Positions 43,782 through 57,500 of a stretch of DNA of 64,000 bases are shown piece by piece (positions within the stretch are counted from its first letter, which is position 1; each line of letters begins with the position of its first letter). Under the pieces are notes generated by a model. It did not search any database. It saw only the letters and a program-made list of their open reading frames with translations, and was not told the origin of the DNA. The DNA is from Clitoria ternatea (Eukaryota; Streptophyta; Magnoliopsida; Fabales; Fabaceae). The position numbers and the translations under genes were made by a program. The DNA lies in contig CM075669.1 in assembly GCA_037962975.1 (NCBI GenBank), positions 123,892,501-123,956,500 of the forward strand. Direction: 5' to 3'.

Positions 43782-44323
43782 TGATATAGCCTAGACTTCA
43801 ATCTTGTAGGCCAAGATGGGAGGATCTAGCTATCTTTCTTCAAAAAGACCAATGAATGCAAATTCGGAAGCATGAAAAGGTAGGAGATGGAGTTGGAAGG
43901 TTAATGGTGGGAATGGAATGGATTGGATTGGTGTAAAAGGGTTGGACGCCACCTTGGAGAAGGATAAGTCCTACTCGCCACTCTAGGGGGATGAGAGCCC
44001 ACACATCAGAGCTTGCTAGAAGGGAAAACTCACTCTAGCCTAAAGGAGAGACTAAGCACTCATAAATTCACAACAATGTGCATAGTCTCAAAAATGTAAG
44101 GTGTAAGGTACATAGAGAGCATGTCTTTATATAGGTAAGGTGGAGCGGTGGCCAAGCTAGGCAACTTAGGCTTCTCACTCTTTCTTAGGCCCAAAAGTAA
44201 CTAATCTACATAAAATGGCTAAAAACAAGGCCCTAAACATATACAAAGGCCCAAAGTAACCCAAAAATAAACCTAAACTATTTTGAGTATAATTGAAATT
44301 ATTTATAGACTATGCCTTCATCA
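43782..44323 (-). repeat. 5' LTR of element J
   Basis: 542 bp, starting TGATATAGCC and ending GCCTTCATCA on the plus strand. It is a direct repeat of 39277-39793 and carries an insertion relative to it (CCTAAACATATACAAAGGCC near 44231). Confidence 0.9.
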
Positions 44324-44639
44324 CTTAGCCATCATGATATTTTATTTATTTGTAAAAGTTATAAATAAGATATTTGATTTTAATTTGGTTTGTAACAATT
44401 ACAAATCAAATTTTAAATATTTGTTAAATTTAAAGTTTGTATGAGTTACAAATTTAATTAATTCATTCTTATTAATTTTAATAGGATTTGCATTGTATAT
44501 GATCTTATTAAAATTAATATGATTTGAAAATATATTATAATCAATAGGATTTGTAAGAGTTAAAATGCATTCATATTTATTAAATTTAATATGATTTGTA
44601 ATGGTTATAAATAGAATGTTAAGTCTTGAAAGAACATAT
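44324..44639. other. AT-rich flank, likely continuation of the fragment at 38472-39276
   Basis: Very AT-rich text with repeated ATTTGTAA and TTAAATTT strings and no coding sequence. Its link to the left flank rests only on the target duplication of element J. Confidence 0.35.
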
Positions 44640-45748
44640 AAGGTTTTAAGGACCTCATAAAAGTTTCCATTATGATAAAAACATTACATTATTTATTGAA
44701 TAAATATTTTAAGGCTATCTAAGTTTAATATGCAGCAAATACAAGCTATAAACCAAGAAACAAGTTCTGTTCAATTGTTTGAAGGTTCATAGAACTTAGA
44801 CATATAAATGCTTAACTTAGACACCCAATGTGGAAGATATCAAATATAAGCTACACACTAAAGCTTGGGCTTCTATGTTGATTAATAATCGTACTGACCT
44901 GAAGAAAGAACATATATCTATTTGAAGCTTCATAAAGACTACTTAAGCAAAAGGAATGTCTTACTTATGCATTAAAAAGGAAAGTTAGTCAACAAGACTA
45001 AAAGAAAGACTGACAAAAGACAAATATACTTTCTAGATATTTTAAAAACTCTTCTAGTTGTCACAATATAATTAGTTAATAGCTCTTTGTCTCTCAACGT
45101 CTTTCTCTAAGAAGCCTCTATAAAGAAGTTCGTTTGATGAATTCAACATACCAATTCATTTTATCTTACAATTTTTCTATGCTTTATACAAGTTGTGCCA
45201 AATTCTTTGATTCTCTCTTGTAAAAGTACGCTTCTTCATTGTTTCATATCCTGAACAATTAGCTAAGTTTTATAAGCTCAGAAACCCCCTAAGGTCTTTA
45301 TAAAGACTTATGAAATCTCTCTTCTACTGTGAAGTTGGTTGAGCTTAAAGAGACTTGTTTAAGAAAAATACTTGTATAATTAGCTTGAAGAGGCTAAGTT
45401 AAGAAAGAATACTTAGGTAGTTAGCCTGAAGAGGCTAAGTTATGAAAGAATGCCTAGGATTGTTGTAAGTGTGGTGTGCACCTAGCTTCTTGATTAGTAA
45501 TACAAATCCTGTTATGCTTGAATAGGGACTGGATATAACCTTACTTGAAAGGTAAACAAGTATAAATTTTCTTGTGTGTTATTCTCTTAACTCTCTATAA
45601 AGCTATTTTATTGTCCTCATGTTTTTAACTAGATCTTTGTTAAAACTTAGACAGGTGTTTGAATATCTGTTTTAAGAAAAGAATTTTCCAAAGTTTTTAC
45701 ACACACTATTCAACCTATTTTCTAGTATGTGCTTATGTTACCTTAAGT
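44640..45748 (+). repeat. LTR of a Maximus/SIRE-like Ty1/Copia element, degraded
   Basis: It precedes a Copia primer site and gag. The text GGGACTGGATATAACCTTAC and AAGGTAAACAAGTATAAATT (45527-45567) and the end with TTCAACCTATTTTCTAGTAT resemble SIRE/Maximus LTR ends. Two 45-bp near repeats (GAAGAGGCTAAGTTAAGAAAGAATAC) lie at about 45386-45450. The start is uncertain. Confidence 0.6.
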
Positions 45749-45762
45749 TGGTATGAAAGCTC
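45749..45762 (+). other. primer-binding site, iMet type
   Basis: TGGTATGAAAGCTC resembles TGGTATCAGAGCTC with two mismatches. Gag remnants follow. Confidence 0.65.
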
Positions 45763-45949
45763 AACCTCTTAGTTGAGCACTTGACTCTGTTAGAGGAAAA
45801 ATCCATAATAGATCATTGGAAGATGTTCCTTCTTTAGACCTTCTCCTTTCTTTGGGGAAGACTATCCCTATTGGAAAAATATGATAAAGGTTTTTATAAA
45901 ATCTCACCAGAGAAACCTTTGGAAAATCATCACTGATGATGACTATCCT

Positions 45950-47318
45950 TTCATTATGTTTCCCTTAAATATTTTTATCCCTGAAGAAGAAAGGATATCT
46001 GAGCAATTAAAATTACAATAACTTAATAGTAATGCAAAATATCTCATTATGTATGTCATGTCTAAGGGTGAATGTAACAAAATCTATAGTTGTTAGATAA
46101 CTAAAGAAATATGGAACAATTTTATGGTTACTTGTGAAGGAACTAGTAATGTTAAAAGAACTAAGATAACACTGCTAATCAGGCAGTATAAGCTCTTTAA
46201 GATGAATGACAATGAATCTATTGATGATCTCATTGAAAGATTCTAAATTATCACCAATGGATTGAAAGCTCTTAGAAAAGAGTACTCTCTTGAAGAAAAC
46301 AATGTTCAGATCCTTGACAACTTGCTAAGTGAATAGGAACCTAAAGTTACAGCCACTAAAGAGTAAAAGGATCTCAACTAGATGAAGCTGGATGAACTCT
46401 TAAGCTCTCTAATAGTTCATGAGTATTGTCTCAAGAATAGAGTGCCAAAGAAGTAGCCAAGGTCTCTAGCTCTAAAGTCCTTTAGACCCGAGTCTTCAAA
46501 AGAAGAAACACCTTCAAAAGCTCTCAAGGTGGATGAAGAAGAATTTGATTCTTCAAATGATGACTTTGGATCAGATGATAAGATATCCTTCATTACCAAA
46601 AAAAATTAATAAAATATGGAGAAGAAACAACAAACAACAAATTAAATAAACCTAGAAAAAGCTTAAGCTTTAAAGGTAAGAAGATCATCAAAGATGATAA
46701 TAAGTTTGATATTATATGCTTTCATTGTAGGAAAACTGGATATATGAAGGCAAATTGTTATCTTCTAAAAAAGGACTCCAAAAGGAAGTTCAAAAAGAAG
46801 AAAAAGCTTATGGGTACCTATGAAGATTTGGAAAATAGCTTTGGAAGTGATGAAGAAGCTTCCAAATCAGCTTGGATATGTCTAATGGCAAGCTTAACCA
46901 ACATGGTAGAAGATGAAGACAGGGAGGTAAATCCTAAATTGTCTAAACTAGAAATTTCCTTTGAAACTCTATTAAATTATTCTAAATTTATTTTTTTTAA
47001 GAACCCCGTTTAAAAGAAAAGTATGATTCACTAATTCTCACCTTGGAAGAAAAAGACAATGAAATCAGAGAACTTAAAAACAAGAATGAAAACTTAGGAA
47101 AACAACTCATAGGTCAAACTCAACTCTAAAGAAGTTGAAAGACTTTAACAGAAAGTTGATGAACTTACTAATGACCTATCTAAGTTTACAGTAAGATTAA
47201 AAAAATTGAACCTATACTTAAATTAATTAAACCATATAAAGATAAGACTGATTGGTTTTGATTACAGCTAGATGAAACCTAAACTTACATGCTTTCACTA
47301 CGGTAGAAAAGGAAATTT
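45950..47318 (+). pseudogene. Maximus/SIRE-like Ty1/Copia gag, heavily mutated
   Basis: Broken by more than ten stops and some frameshifts, but clearly gag. Recognisable parts are LIRQYKLFKMNDNESIDDLI (about 46180), NGLKALRKEYS, EPKVTAT, KLDELLSSLIVHE, and then a zinc knuckle CFHCRKTGYMKANC at 46720-46761 whose His is replaced by Tyr. The typical DEEASKSAWICLMAS segment follows at 46852-46896. A second CFHYGRKGN-like knuckle lies next to 47300, where LTR D cuts the gene. These motifs place it in the Maximus/SIRE lineage. The N-terminal part (45790-45950) is too decayed to read. Confidence 0.75.
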
Positions 47319-50097
47319 ATGACGCCCTGATTCCCTAGACCCAAGTCCCGATGCAAATATAACTAATTAATAAAAATGGGAATAAATTTTTTATGGTTAA
47401 GTTTCATAAGCCAACCACTTGCACCAAGGATAAGACTTTAGAGAATTGGAGGCCACGATAAAATAAATATGACAATAACTAGATCGATAGTTTAAAACCT
47501 TTAATGTATATACAAAGAGATACAAGAGTAGCAGAATAAGGAATATATATATAAAGGGCATACTTTCCTTCCCATATGTAAGGATACGAGAAGAGATTCA
47601 AGGAAGAACAAGGCATATGTTAAAAGTCATGTGAGAACTATACAAATCGATGTACATAACGAGCCAAGAAGTATAGGGATGAAATCCCTAACCAAAAAGA
47701 CACACATGAATAGGAAAAGGTGTGAAAACATAAAATTTTTTGCCATCTGGCAATGTGTTCCATGGTCTGGCCGTGATTCCTGCCATTAGTCGTGGTTCAT
47801 ATTACTTGATAGGGAAAAGGCATAATTTTAGGTTCCAGAGGCAGAGAGTTCCACAGCCTAGCCGTGGTTCTCTTTGCCAGGCCCTATTCTTGACAAGAAA
47901 ATATCCTGTTTTCGGGAACCCTAATTCATGCATTTCCTAGGACCTTTTCAGCATATGTTAACCTCTTAATTCATGGTATTTTAACATGGAAATCAACCCT
48001 AACCCTTTAAGGCCTTTGTACCACCACTTCTGCACTATTTTAAACACTAGTGATATGCTTAAGTCATAAGTCAGCAACCAAATATACATATATAAAGGGG
48101 TTCTCCCCACTTATCCTATAATCCATACTTGAATTCATCAAGATACTCACAAATACAACATTTCTAACCTTGGCAATTATCAATTGTTTATCATCATAAA
48201 TGTCATTGCCATCATATTGGCATCCAAACCCTTATATCTAACTATTATACATTGTCGTCTATAAAATAATTGGCCAATTACACAAATAAAAGAATAAAGG
48301 TTCAATTTACAAAATAATTAAGGCCACTATCAACATATCTATCAACACCAACACACATCCAATTCACATTGCCGGCCTAGGTATTCTTATCATTATTTAC
48401 CTTTAACACCAAAAGACATCACTCCCTAAACAAGTCATCTCATCTTATGTGAGGACTTGCATCACAATACTAAAATTAGACAACATATGAGAATGAGCAA
48501 TACATTCGAAATGATGAATATAAACACTTATGATTATGTGTATATGCATATATATCACTTATGTGCTTTGCAACGTAAGTACTAATATCATCAAACTCAT
48601 CAATTTTTCCATTATAGACATGTATAAAGGTCTTAAATCAAACTCACATCAAACACATAAATAATCGCAATTCATGCCCTTCATCACAATGAGCAATCAC
48701 AAGTATTTTCATAGTTTTCATCTTAGTTTTCATCATGGTTAATTATTTTATCCAATAAGAGGTTTTTAACCTTAATCATCCATCACCTTTCCAGCTCTTA
48801 ATCTCACACCAACATATCTCTGAGCTAAATCCAAATGCTCTTAAGCTAATGCATATACACAAGAAATCATACTTAATAAACACGGATCCTTCTATGGGAA
48901 TAATCACCAAGATGGGTATATACTGTAGAATCATCTCAACAATAATGTGTACATACACACATATCATTCAATATTTTTATTGGTACTAAACTCCATCGCC
49001 AACAATACAACACCAGTCATATCACTATGACTGCAACTAATAACATACAAGATATTATAAAATTGTGTTGTAGGCCAACCATGGTTCTTCACCACGGAAG
49101 TTGTGATTCAACAGAACCACCAGGGTAATCCTACTCCTCAAAGAGCCACCCCTACTAGGTCAACCATATGTAACTTCGTGATTCAACCATAGAACCACTA
49201 GGGTAACAAATATGCTCGCGCACTGAGCTGCTCTCCTACTTGGCCAACCCGTGGAACCCCTAACATTCCAAACCAGGAAGCTAGACAAATATACCATGGA
49301 TGCAAATGTAAATACATATTAAATGCATTCTCACACTAATGCACCCTACCATGCAACTTATTAACCATTAATCATTATTCTTGGCTCATCACCATATTTT
49401 CTTAATGGATTTTAGTTGCATGACATAGTCTTGCCATTGTTTTCAATATTCAATCGTGGCATTTAATTTTTTTCAATAATTTAATTTTATCATCATTACA
49501 AGTATATTGCTTTGCACCACTCACACTAGCATCATCAATATTTATTAATTTCATCACCACTCATGGGTGTACCACACCACAACAATTCATCCAACATCAT
49601 TATCAAGCATTAACATTCAATACTAATGGTGAATCATGCACGTATTCACAACAACACATAAGCATATGTTTACCCAATCTTTAAAACATTTATCAATTCA
49701 CCACAAAAGGCATACCATATATTCTAAATGCATCAAACATATTTGCCAAACAATTGACAATGACAAGGTCATACATTTTAATAACTCTTAATATTTATGG
49801 CAAGGAAGATATGATTTATAATACTATACAATAACTAACATGTCATTTAATTCATGCATTTAGAATATAAAACTCTCTTCCTATCTCAAGAAAAGAAATC
49901 TGGGTGATTTGACAGCCTCGCCTCCTCTATTAGATTAGGTCCTACATTTAATACATGTTTAAACACAATTAGTTGCCTAACTAATCATCATTTTCAATCT
50001 TAAATTCATAAATAATTACATTCACGATTTCCAATATGTTTCTAATATTTTCCCAACCTTGATTTTATATCATATTAGGTTTTAGGAATTCCCTTTG
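47319..50097 (-). repeat. long LTR copy D
   Basis: It starts TGACGCCCTGATTCCC on the plus strand, the reverse complement of a decayed ...GGGTGTTACA-type end. It matches C and A at CTCTCCTACTTGGCCAACC (about 49230), at TTAGAATATAAAACTCTCTTCC (49860), and at the text around 49100. Its 5' part is cut where E begins at 50098. A GC-richer piece at 47730-47940 holds two GGTCTGGCCGTG / GCCTAGCCGTGG repeats. Confidence 0.6.
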
Positions 50098-53000
50098 TAA
50101 CATCTCGGGTAATTAATTTAATTATCAATAATTGATGGAATTTGACCAATAAATTATTTAGAATGAATTTGGATTTTTTGAAATAATTATAAATCATTAT
50201 AAATTAATTTATAATTATTTAAGGTGGTGGAATTAATTGAATTAATTAAATTAGGTGTGATTATTAAAGTTTGATAATTAAAATAAATAAGTGATGGTAA
50301 GTTTTAATTTACCAGGGAGTTAAAAAGTAAAAGTTTAATTAAAGTTATAAAAGGAAATAGAAAAGGAAATAACAAGAGACCATTTTACGCTTGATGAATA
50401 AATGACAAGATCACTTTCTTCCTTTTCTTTTCCATTCGTGTGCGAGAGTGAAACAGTGGGTAGCCATTTCTATTTTCTTCCATTGCCATGAGTTGAAGCT
50501 ACAAATCGGGGGCCCATTTCGCGTTGAAATCTTAAATTGATCATATTTTTGGGACTGTGGCTCCGAGGTGAGTCTTATGATACCACCAATTTCAAGCTTT
50601 CTCTCCCCCCATGCTTTCTCTCTCTAACCGTGTAGGTGTATGCATGTAGGTGTACTACATTTTCATGTTGGTTTGGACCTTGAAATTGGCTTTTAAGATG
50701 ATGAGTGGTTTCATTTCATATTCCTTCTCTTTTTCCTTTCTTGACCAAACCCTATACAAGCTTGGGGGGTTCTGATTTTTTATGTTTATGGCAATGCGGA
50801 GCTTGGATATGGTTCTAGGAGCAGGGTATGTTGAATTGCTAAAGGATTGTATGTTTCGATGCTCGTAGGTGTTAGAGGAGCTTCGGGGAGTCGTTGAGTA
50901 AAGCAGGCATCGAACTGGAAACGAAGTGATGAATTACCTCATCATGAGGCACGATTGGTATCAAGAACTGTTAGTGGAAGCTTGGAAATGAGGTAAGAGG
51001 GTGTGTTGAGTTTAAGGTTAATGTGGAAACTTATTTGCGTTGTTTGCGTGTAGGTAAAAGGTATATTATAGCCACTCCTGATTATTTTAAATTAATTCTA
51101 ATAATCTATGTTGAGTTATAAAATTATGTAGAACAAGAGTAACTGGAAATATTAAAAATGTAGAAAGTGAGATAAAGTAATAGGTTGACAAAGGGTTATT
51201 GGTAATGGTTGTTGTAATGTTAAGAAAATTAAAAGCTAGTGGTAGTGAATGATTTATATTAGAAATGTAAGGCAGCGTGAAGAAAAGGAAAAAATATATA
51301 AATAATGGATCATAATATAAATGGTGAGTTCAAAGTGGTTAGGTGTATATATATTTGTATGTTTATATATATGTGTAGGTGAAATGAGTGATTGATAGAG
51401 AATTAAAATAAAGCATGATAAATTATGGGGGATAATTATATAAATTATATCATAATAAAAATGAAGTTGTATGAATTGATATGAAATCATAATTTGAAGT
51501 AAATGAAATTGGTAAGAAAGTGATGTATAGGTAAAGTTATACCGTGATTATAAGTATTAACAATAGAAAAGGCGGATGTGATGATAAATCGTGAAATAAA
51601 ATGAAAAAAAGAAGAATAATATTTATATATATACATATGTGTGTATACATACATGTTGGAGAGTTTTATGAATGTTGAATGGATATGATAGTAATGCTAA
51701 AAATTAATTTTGCTTTCTTTGATGATAAGAAGTTATCATGAGTAATGCATTGATTGATAATGATCCTTGTTAGAATATATTGCTGAGTTGAAAATAATGA
51801 TTTTGTGTTAATAGTCAATGATGAAGTAATGACATAATGTATTGATAATGTTGATATGTGTATGTATGATGTGATGATGTGATATGGTGATTATGTTGGG
51901 TGAAACCAAAAATCTATAATTCATGTGAATTAGGATATGGTGTGTGTGGAAGTATATTGATGTGATTATGACTTTGAATGTGTAAAAGGTATATCATGAG
52001 ACTGTGTAGTAAACGACGTTGATCATATTGTTGTACATGATAATAGAGATTTATGATCACTATTGATTATTGGTGAGGTGATGCTCTGTGATGGCGTGAT
52101 ATTATATTTGGGGTCTGGTGTGTGTGGTCGCCCTGGTGGAGATTCATGGGCAGTGTATGTGTAGCCGCCCTAAATAATTAAAAGGTGAGGCTTTTATGCC
52201 ATTTGAGTAAGAAATTAAAGAAAGTAATTGAACTTATGTGGTTATATGGTGTAGGATGGCCAACGGTATGTTTCGCCCTTTGTTTTTGGCTCCCGTGGTC
52301 AAACAGTACCCAGTTGAGCTACCTAATGGTCAAGTAGGACCTAGTGGTTGAGGTAGAGAGCCAAGTTGAGCTCAGTGGACCAAGTCAGGCTCACAAGGTG
52401 TCAAGTAGGATCCTAACTGAAGGCCGATCCTTTTAGTATCCAGCTACTAGGGCATCATATTATCTGTTTGAGAGTTAGCTATGTTTTACATGCGTTGACT
52501 TGAGATGATATTTATATTGGTGTTTATGTGATGATTTGCATTATTGAAATGAATTGAAGCCTATATTGTAAATGATTTCATGTTCAATAAGATATGTTTA
52601 TATATTTATATATGGTGTTTTATACGAAATGAAATGAATAATTTGCAATGACACATGTTGATTATTTTAATATGATTGTTGAACGATGTATATGATTGAG
52701 TTAGTGTGGCGAGCGAAAACATGAAAAGATATTGATTTAACTTGATGATGATAATCTGATAAGAATTAAATAGTGATGAGATTTTGATGATTAATTTGAC
52801 AGTAAGATAATGTTGAATAGATTAAGGATATAATGTTAATTAATTGGATGATGAACCTAAGGTTATTTCGGTTAGTGGCGTGATTGACTTATTTGAACTA
52901 ACATTAGTTATAGTGAAAAGAGAAGCAAGACAATTAAAGTGGTAGGTAAAGGTGAGATATAAAAATATATATATAATGCTTTAACTAGGAAGGTAGCTAG

Positions 53001-53398
53001 ATTACGCTTTTCCTAGGGTATATTTATATAGTTCTATGTTAATTCTTAATTCTAGTCACTCACCACCTTGTTGTGGTTTTTAGTGGCTGGTGGCAGGTTA
53101 CAGGTGGACATCACGGAGGCAAGCATTAAATGAGGCTGCGGTGGAGTCAATGCCAAGAAAAGAGATATGATTGGTTTATATCTAATTGGAATTAGTTATG
53201 GATATATAGCATGTTGCTAGCTTTGGCATTATAGTAGTGATTATGTAAATGTGGTTTATGATGTGAAGATTGATGCCAATGATTGCATTGGTGACTTGAT
53301 AATGTAGAGTTAGTGTGTGTGAATATAACTTATGCTTGTTGTGGAATTGAATTGATATTTTGATTAGGCATTCAGCCATGATGATGAATAGGCATATA

Positions 53399-53429
<31 letters not shown>

Positions 53430-53884
53430 TATGGGCTGGTATTATGGATCTCTTTTGGCACTAAGCCCCTATGGGTGTTGAATGTGATGATTGCATAAAT
53501 GTATACATGTGTGTGTGGTCATATTGTGATTGTGTTGCTTGAAAGTAATGACATGTAAATGGTTAGGTATGTTAGGCGGAATTAGGAAAAATAGTGTGAA
53601 TTGATGAGTTTTAAACAACTAAAATGGGGAAAATGTGGTCTGGTGGGGTTTAGGACCTCTAAAGGGGGCCAATAGGCTCTCCACATCATTTAGTACTTGT
53701 GCATATAGGCCTTAGATGATTTGGAACCTATTTGAATGGTTTGATGCATGATATATGTTAGAAATTCAATTTTATGCATTTCTGTGGATATCTCATTCAC
53801 ACGATATATTTTGTTAGAAATTAGATTTTATGAATTTCTGTGGATATCTCATTCATATGATAGAATTTTGGCAAACAGACTACG

Positions 53885-53889
53885 CTAAC
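53885..53889. other. target-site duplication CTAAC, left
   Basis: CTAAC directly precedes TGTAACAACCC. It is identical to 60224-60228. Confidence 0.85.
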
Positions 53890-54532
53890 TGTAACAACCC
53901 TGGTTTTTTAGAATTGGAACCCAAGCTCTCAGAACCCCTGAGAGTATCACGCTACGTATTTTGAGAGAATGAGGCTTAGGCTTGATCCTTAGATCATTGT
54001 GAGAATGTAGGAAAATAAGATTTGAGAGGATGTGAGCAACAGATAGTTCAGTTAAACGGAGACGAGTGAGTAAGGGAGACTGTGTGCAATGGTAAACTCT
54101 AGAGAGACTTACTAAATTACTGACAATTTATATAGAGATAAATATGTTTGATTCAGTAATTAGATTATTGATGAAGTATTGTATTCATGAATGTATTCTG
54201 TTATTGATGCTAGAATTGATGAATTATGATATATCTTTAATTCTAATAGACTATAGGTGCTGATGGTCAGTTATCTGATTGGGAACAGATTAAGAATAAG
54301 TAAATCCATTTATGTATCAAGTTAGATTTAGAGGATAAATGATTATTAGAGCCCAAGATTTCATAAAACTTAATTAAACCTCCATAATAAAATGATCACA
54401 GAATAATACGTTATTTGGATGTCAGCAGATAAGCAGACATTGTTATTGAAGAGTTCAGTTAATTAATATACAATGAAATAAATAGATAATCCTTATTTTA
54501 GTGTTTAACATTATCTGTGATAAGATTAAGAT

Positions 54533-54573
<41 letters not shown>

Positions 54574-57500
54574 ATATATTTTAGTTAAAGAGATTATTTA
54601 ATTACTGTATTTTAATGATAAACAACGTTCAGTTCCTCAAGAATTAAACTGCGGGACCCAACTTAAGGTCAAACTCTGACCAGTCAAATCAAGACTAATG
54701 ATCCACTAAGGAAACGAGTCCTCTTAGGACCCCCTCCTGAAGAATCGAGGGTAATTGACTTAGCCTGACCGGCCAAATCAAAACCCTCAACGTTTCTTAC
54801 GTTTGACTGTTTATATACCTTGGGGTGTCCAATGGTGACATGGTCAGTCCCTAATAACCCGTTTAGACATTTTAGGAATGTTTCATGAAGAGCTCGAAGT
54901 TCGATTTGGTCTCTGCCAACCTCACCCACGAGTCAATTCATTTCTTCGGAAGCCCAATCTACGTGCTCCTGACGTTTTTGACATAGCTTCCTCAAACAGT
55001 GTTCGATTGAGGTAATTCTGATTTTTTTCACTTTGTTTCAAAGATATCTTCAAACTCTATTTCTAGCCTCAATCTCAAATTCCTACCCTGTCATACTCAA
55101 ATTCAAGAGTTTACTAAAATCATCATAGAACCATGATTATTCACGTTTTATGTTACGCATGGTTCGTTCGAAAATTTATAACTCTCTCGTATGATCTCTG
55201 TTTCTTGCAAACTTGGTGTCAAAATCACCGTAACAAAATTATATACATTTTTTATGAAGACTTCGAAAGCTAGATCCTCACAGATTGATACAGTTTTTAG
55301 AATCTTTGCCAGCCCATGAGTTTCACGTCACTATGCTGATAGACCACAGAAAAATTGCTATATCACCCTCTTCCGGGACTCAACTCACTTCGTTCTTTTT
55401 GGTATAGATCCGTATCAAAACTATCTACAATTATTATGCATATCAATAAGGCCAATTCTCAAAGGAGAATTAACTACAAAATTTATTTCTATAGCTCCAC
55501 CTGATTCGAAGGCGATTAGAGCATCCTGTCGTATTTTGATCATATCTCGGGCTACAGGTATCGGATCGCCACAAATGATATATCAAATTAAATAGAAAAG
55601 GAAGATATAAAACTTCATGAAGGGCTAGAAATCAAATTCCCATTCCATAAATCCCAGAATTTAAAACACTACACCAATTCATGTTTCTCCAGCAACAGCT
55701 TGCACTAGGTGCAGTATTTTCCACATATCTCTCTTATATGGTCATGAAATTGAATGATGACTTCACAAAAAGTTTCCTAACACATTTCTACACAACTTTG
55801 ATGAAGAAACCAAAGTCTAGTTCGCAGCCCATTTGGCCTAAAAAAATTATTTGTTCAAGGGACAAAAATCCCGTCACAACCCTGCACTAGTTCAGTATTT
55901 AGGCCATATCTCACTCAATCCTTGATGGATTTTTCTGTTCTTTATATGGATTGAAAGAGGATAAAAATTTATATAACTTTTATGTTTGGGCCATTTTCTA
56001 AATCGACCGAGAAAAGGCCGAAAAACCCTGTACAAAGTAGCGCCCAACACCTTGACACATTAGCTCCCATGCAACATGAGCCAATCAACTTGCAACACCA
56101 ATGGACACTTGTCTCCTTCACCTTGAACTCTTCCTCCATGCATTTCCACAGCTTGATACATGTCCTCCTATGTGTCCAGCAATGGTTAACTCCTTTCCCA
56201 ACAAGCTACAACAGCTTGCTTCACAAGGAGAAGTAATGACATAGTATCATGTCATGATAAGCCATCACCTAAATCATCATGCCATACCCTATACCATGCC
56301 ACATCATTCATTAAGATTGTCTTCTTTTCCTTGTCCATTCACGTTCAGAGTTGCAAGCTTAGGACCAAGACTTTAACACACCACATTCTTTGATTTCACC
56401 ATGCCTTATGCCATACACATGATGCCTCCACTTCATCCAACACACTTACCACTAACTTACTCTCTTCTCTAAAATTTCAACAGCCACTTCTTCTCTATTC
56501 TAGCACCAAACTTGCTTCTTATCACCTTCCATAATCCATTATCCCAAGCTTTATTCATCAAGCTCCACCATTCCTAGGAACCGTGACCATCCAAGGTCAC
56601 CAAGGTGAGAAAAATCACGTTTTGAACTCTTAAACTTGTCATTTTTATTTCTTGTGCCAAAACAGTTCTTGTTTCTTAATTTTATGGCATTTTCCTCACT
56701 GTTTTGGAAGCCAAACCCGTGACTCCATTGTCCCCTCTTGGTTGCATGTGTAGTTTTCCTCAAAATCGGGAATTTAGGCGACGATCGGAGGCGACCGACG
56801 GAAGATTTCGAGTGATCGGTAAATTTTGGTAACCGATTCTCTAGACTCTCTAAATTCTGAAATCTTCATGGTTGTTTTCTTGATTCCCCTTGCTGCCCAT
56901 GTTTGGTGTTGTGTGAAAAATTTGTGCATGTCGATTTCCTAAGGTACCAGGGGCGATCGGCAACGAACGGCGGGAGATTTCTAACAAATGGTGAACCTTT
57001 GGGTAACAAACTCTTTCAACTTCAATTAAATCCATGGCTGTCCTACTAATTGCCTTGCTAAACCGTGGCTGTTTTCCTCTTTCTCAACCATGCATATTCA
57101 TTTTTCTAAAGATCCAGGAGCCTAGACAACGACCGGAGTACGTTAGGACCAATCTGCGAAATTTTTGACAAAATCTTCAAACTTCTCCTCCGGGAAGCAG
57201 CAAAACCATGAGGTAAAGGGGGTCTCCATCTCATTTGGTTTCAATCCTAGTTGTGTTATAATGGTGATTACGTATTTAGGAATATATGTTGCAAGTTTCA
57301 TCGTGTTCCAACGGTCGGATTTCAGATCGTAGAAATTTTCGTAACTGACAACCCAAAACTTACATTTTGAAATAATTAATATTCTAAAATTATTTGGTAC
57401 AACACGACGTTCGTATACCCAAAATAATTCTCTCGCGATCGGACGTTCAAAAAGGAATTTAGGAAAAATTTAGCGTTAAGCGGGCTCGGTTTCATTCGAT

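Larger units (their letters stand above)
39277..44323 (-). mobile_element. element J: complete small non-autonomous LTR retrotransposon, 5047 bp
   Basis: Two LTRs in direct orientation, primer site, polypurine tract and flanking CCTAG / CTTAG (39272-39276 and 44324-44328), a target duplication with one C/T difference. The internal region has a 2.57 kb noncoding leader (41198-43765) and one gag-like ORF whose C-terminus resembles the tail of a Ty3/Gypsy polyprotein. There is no RT or integrase, so mobility would need another element's proteins. Confidence 0.85.
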
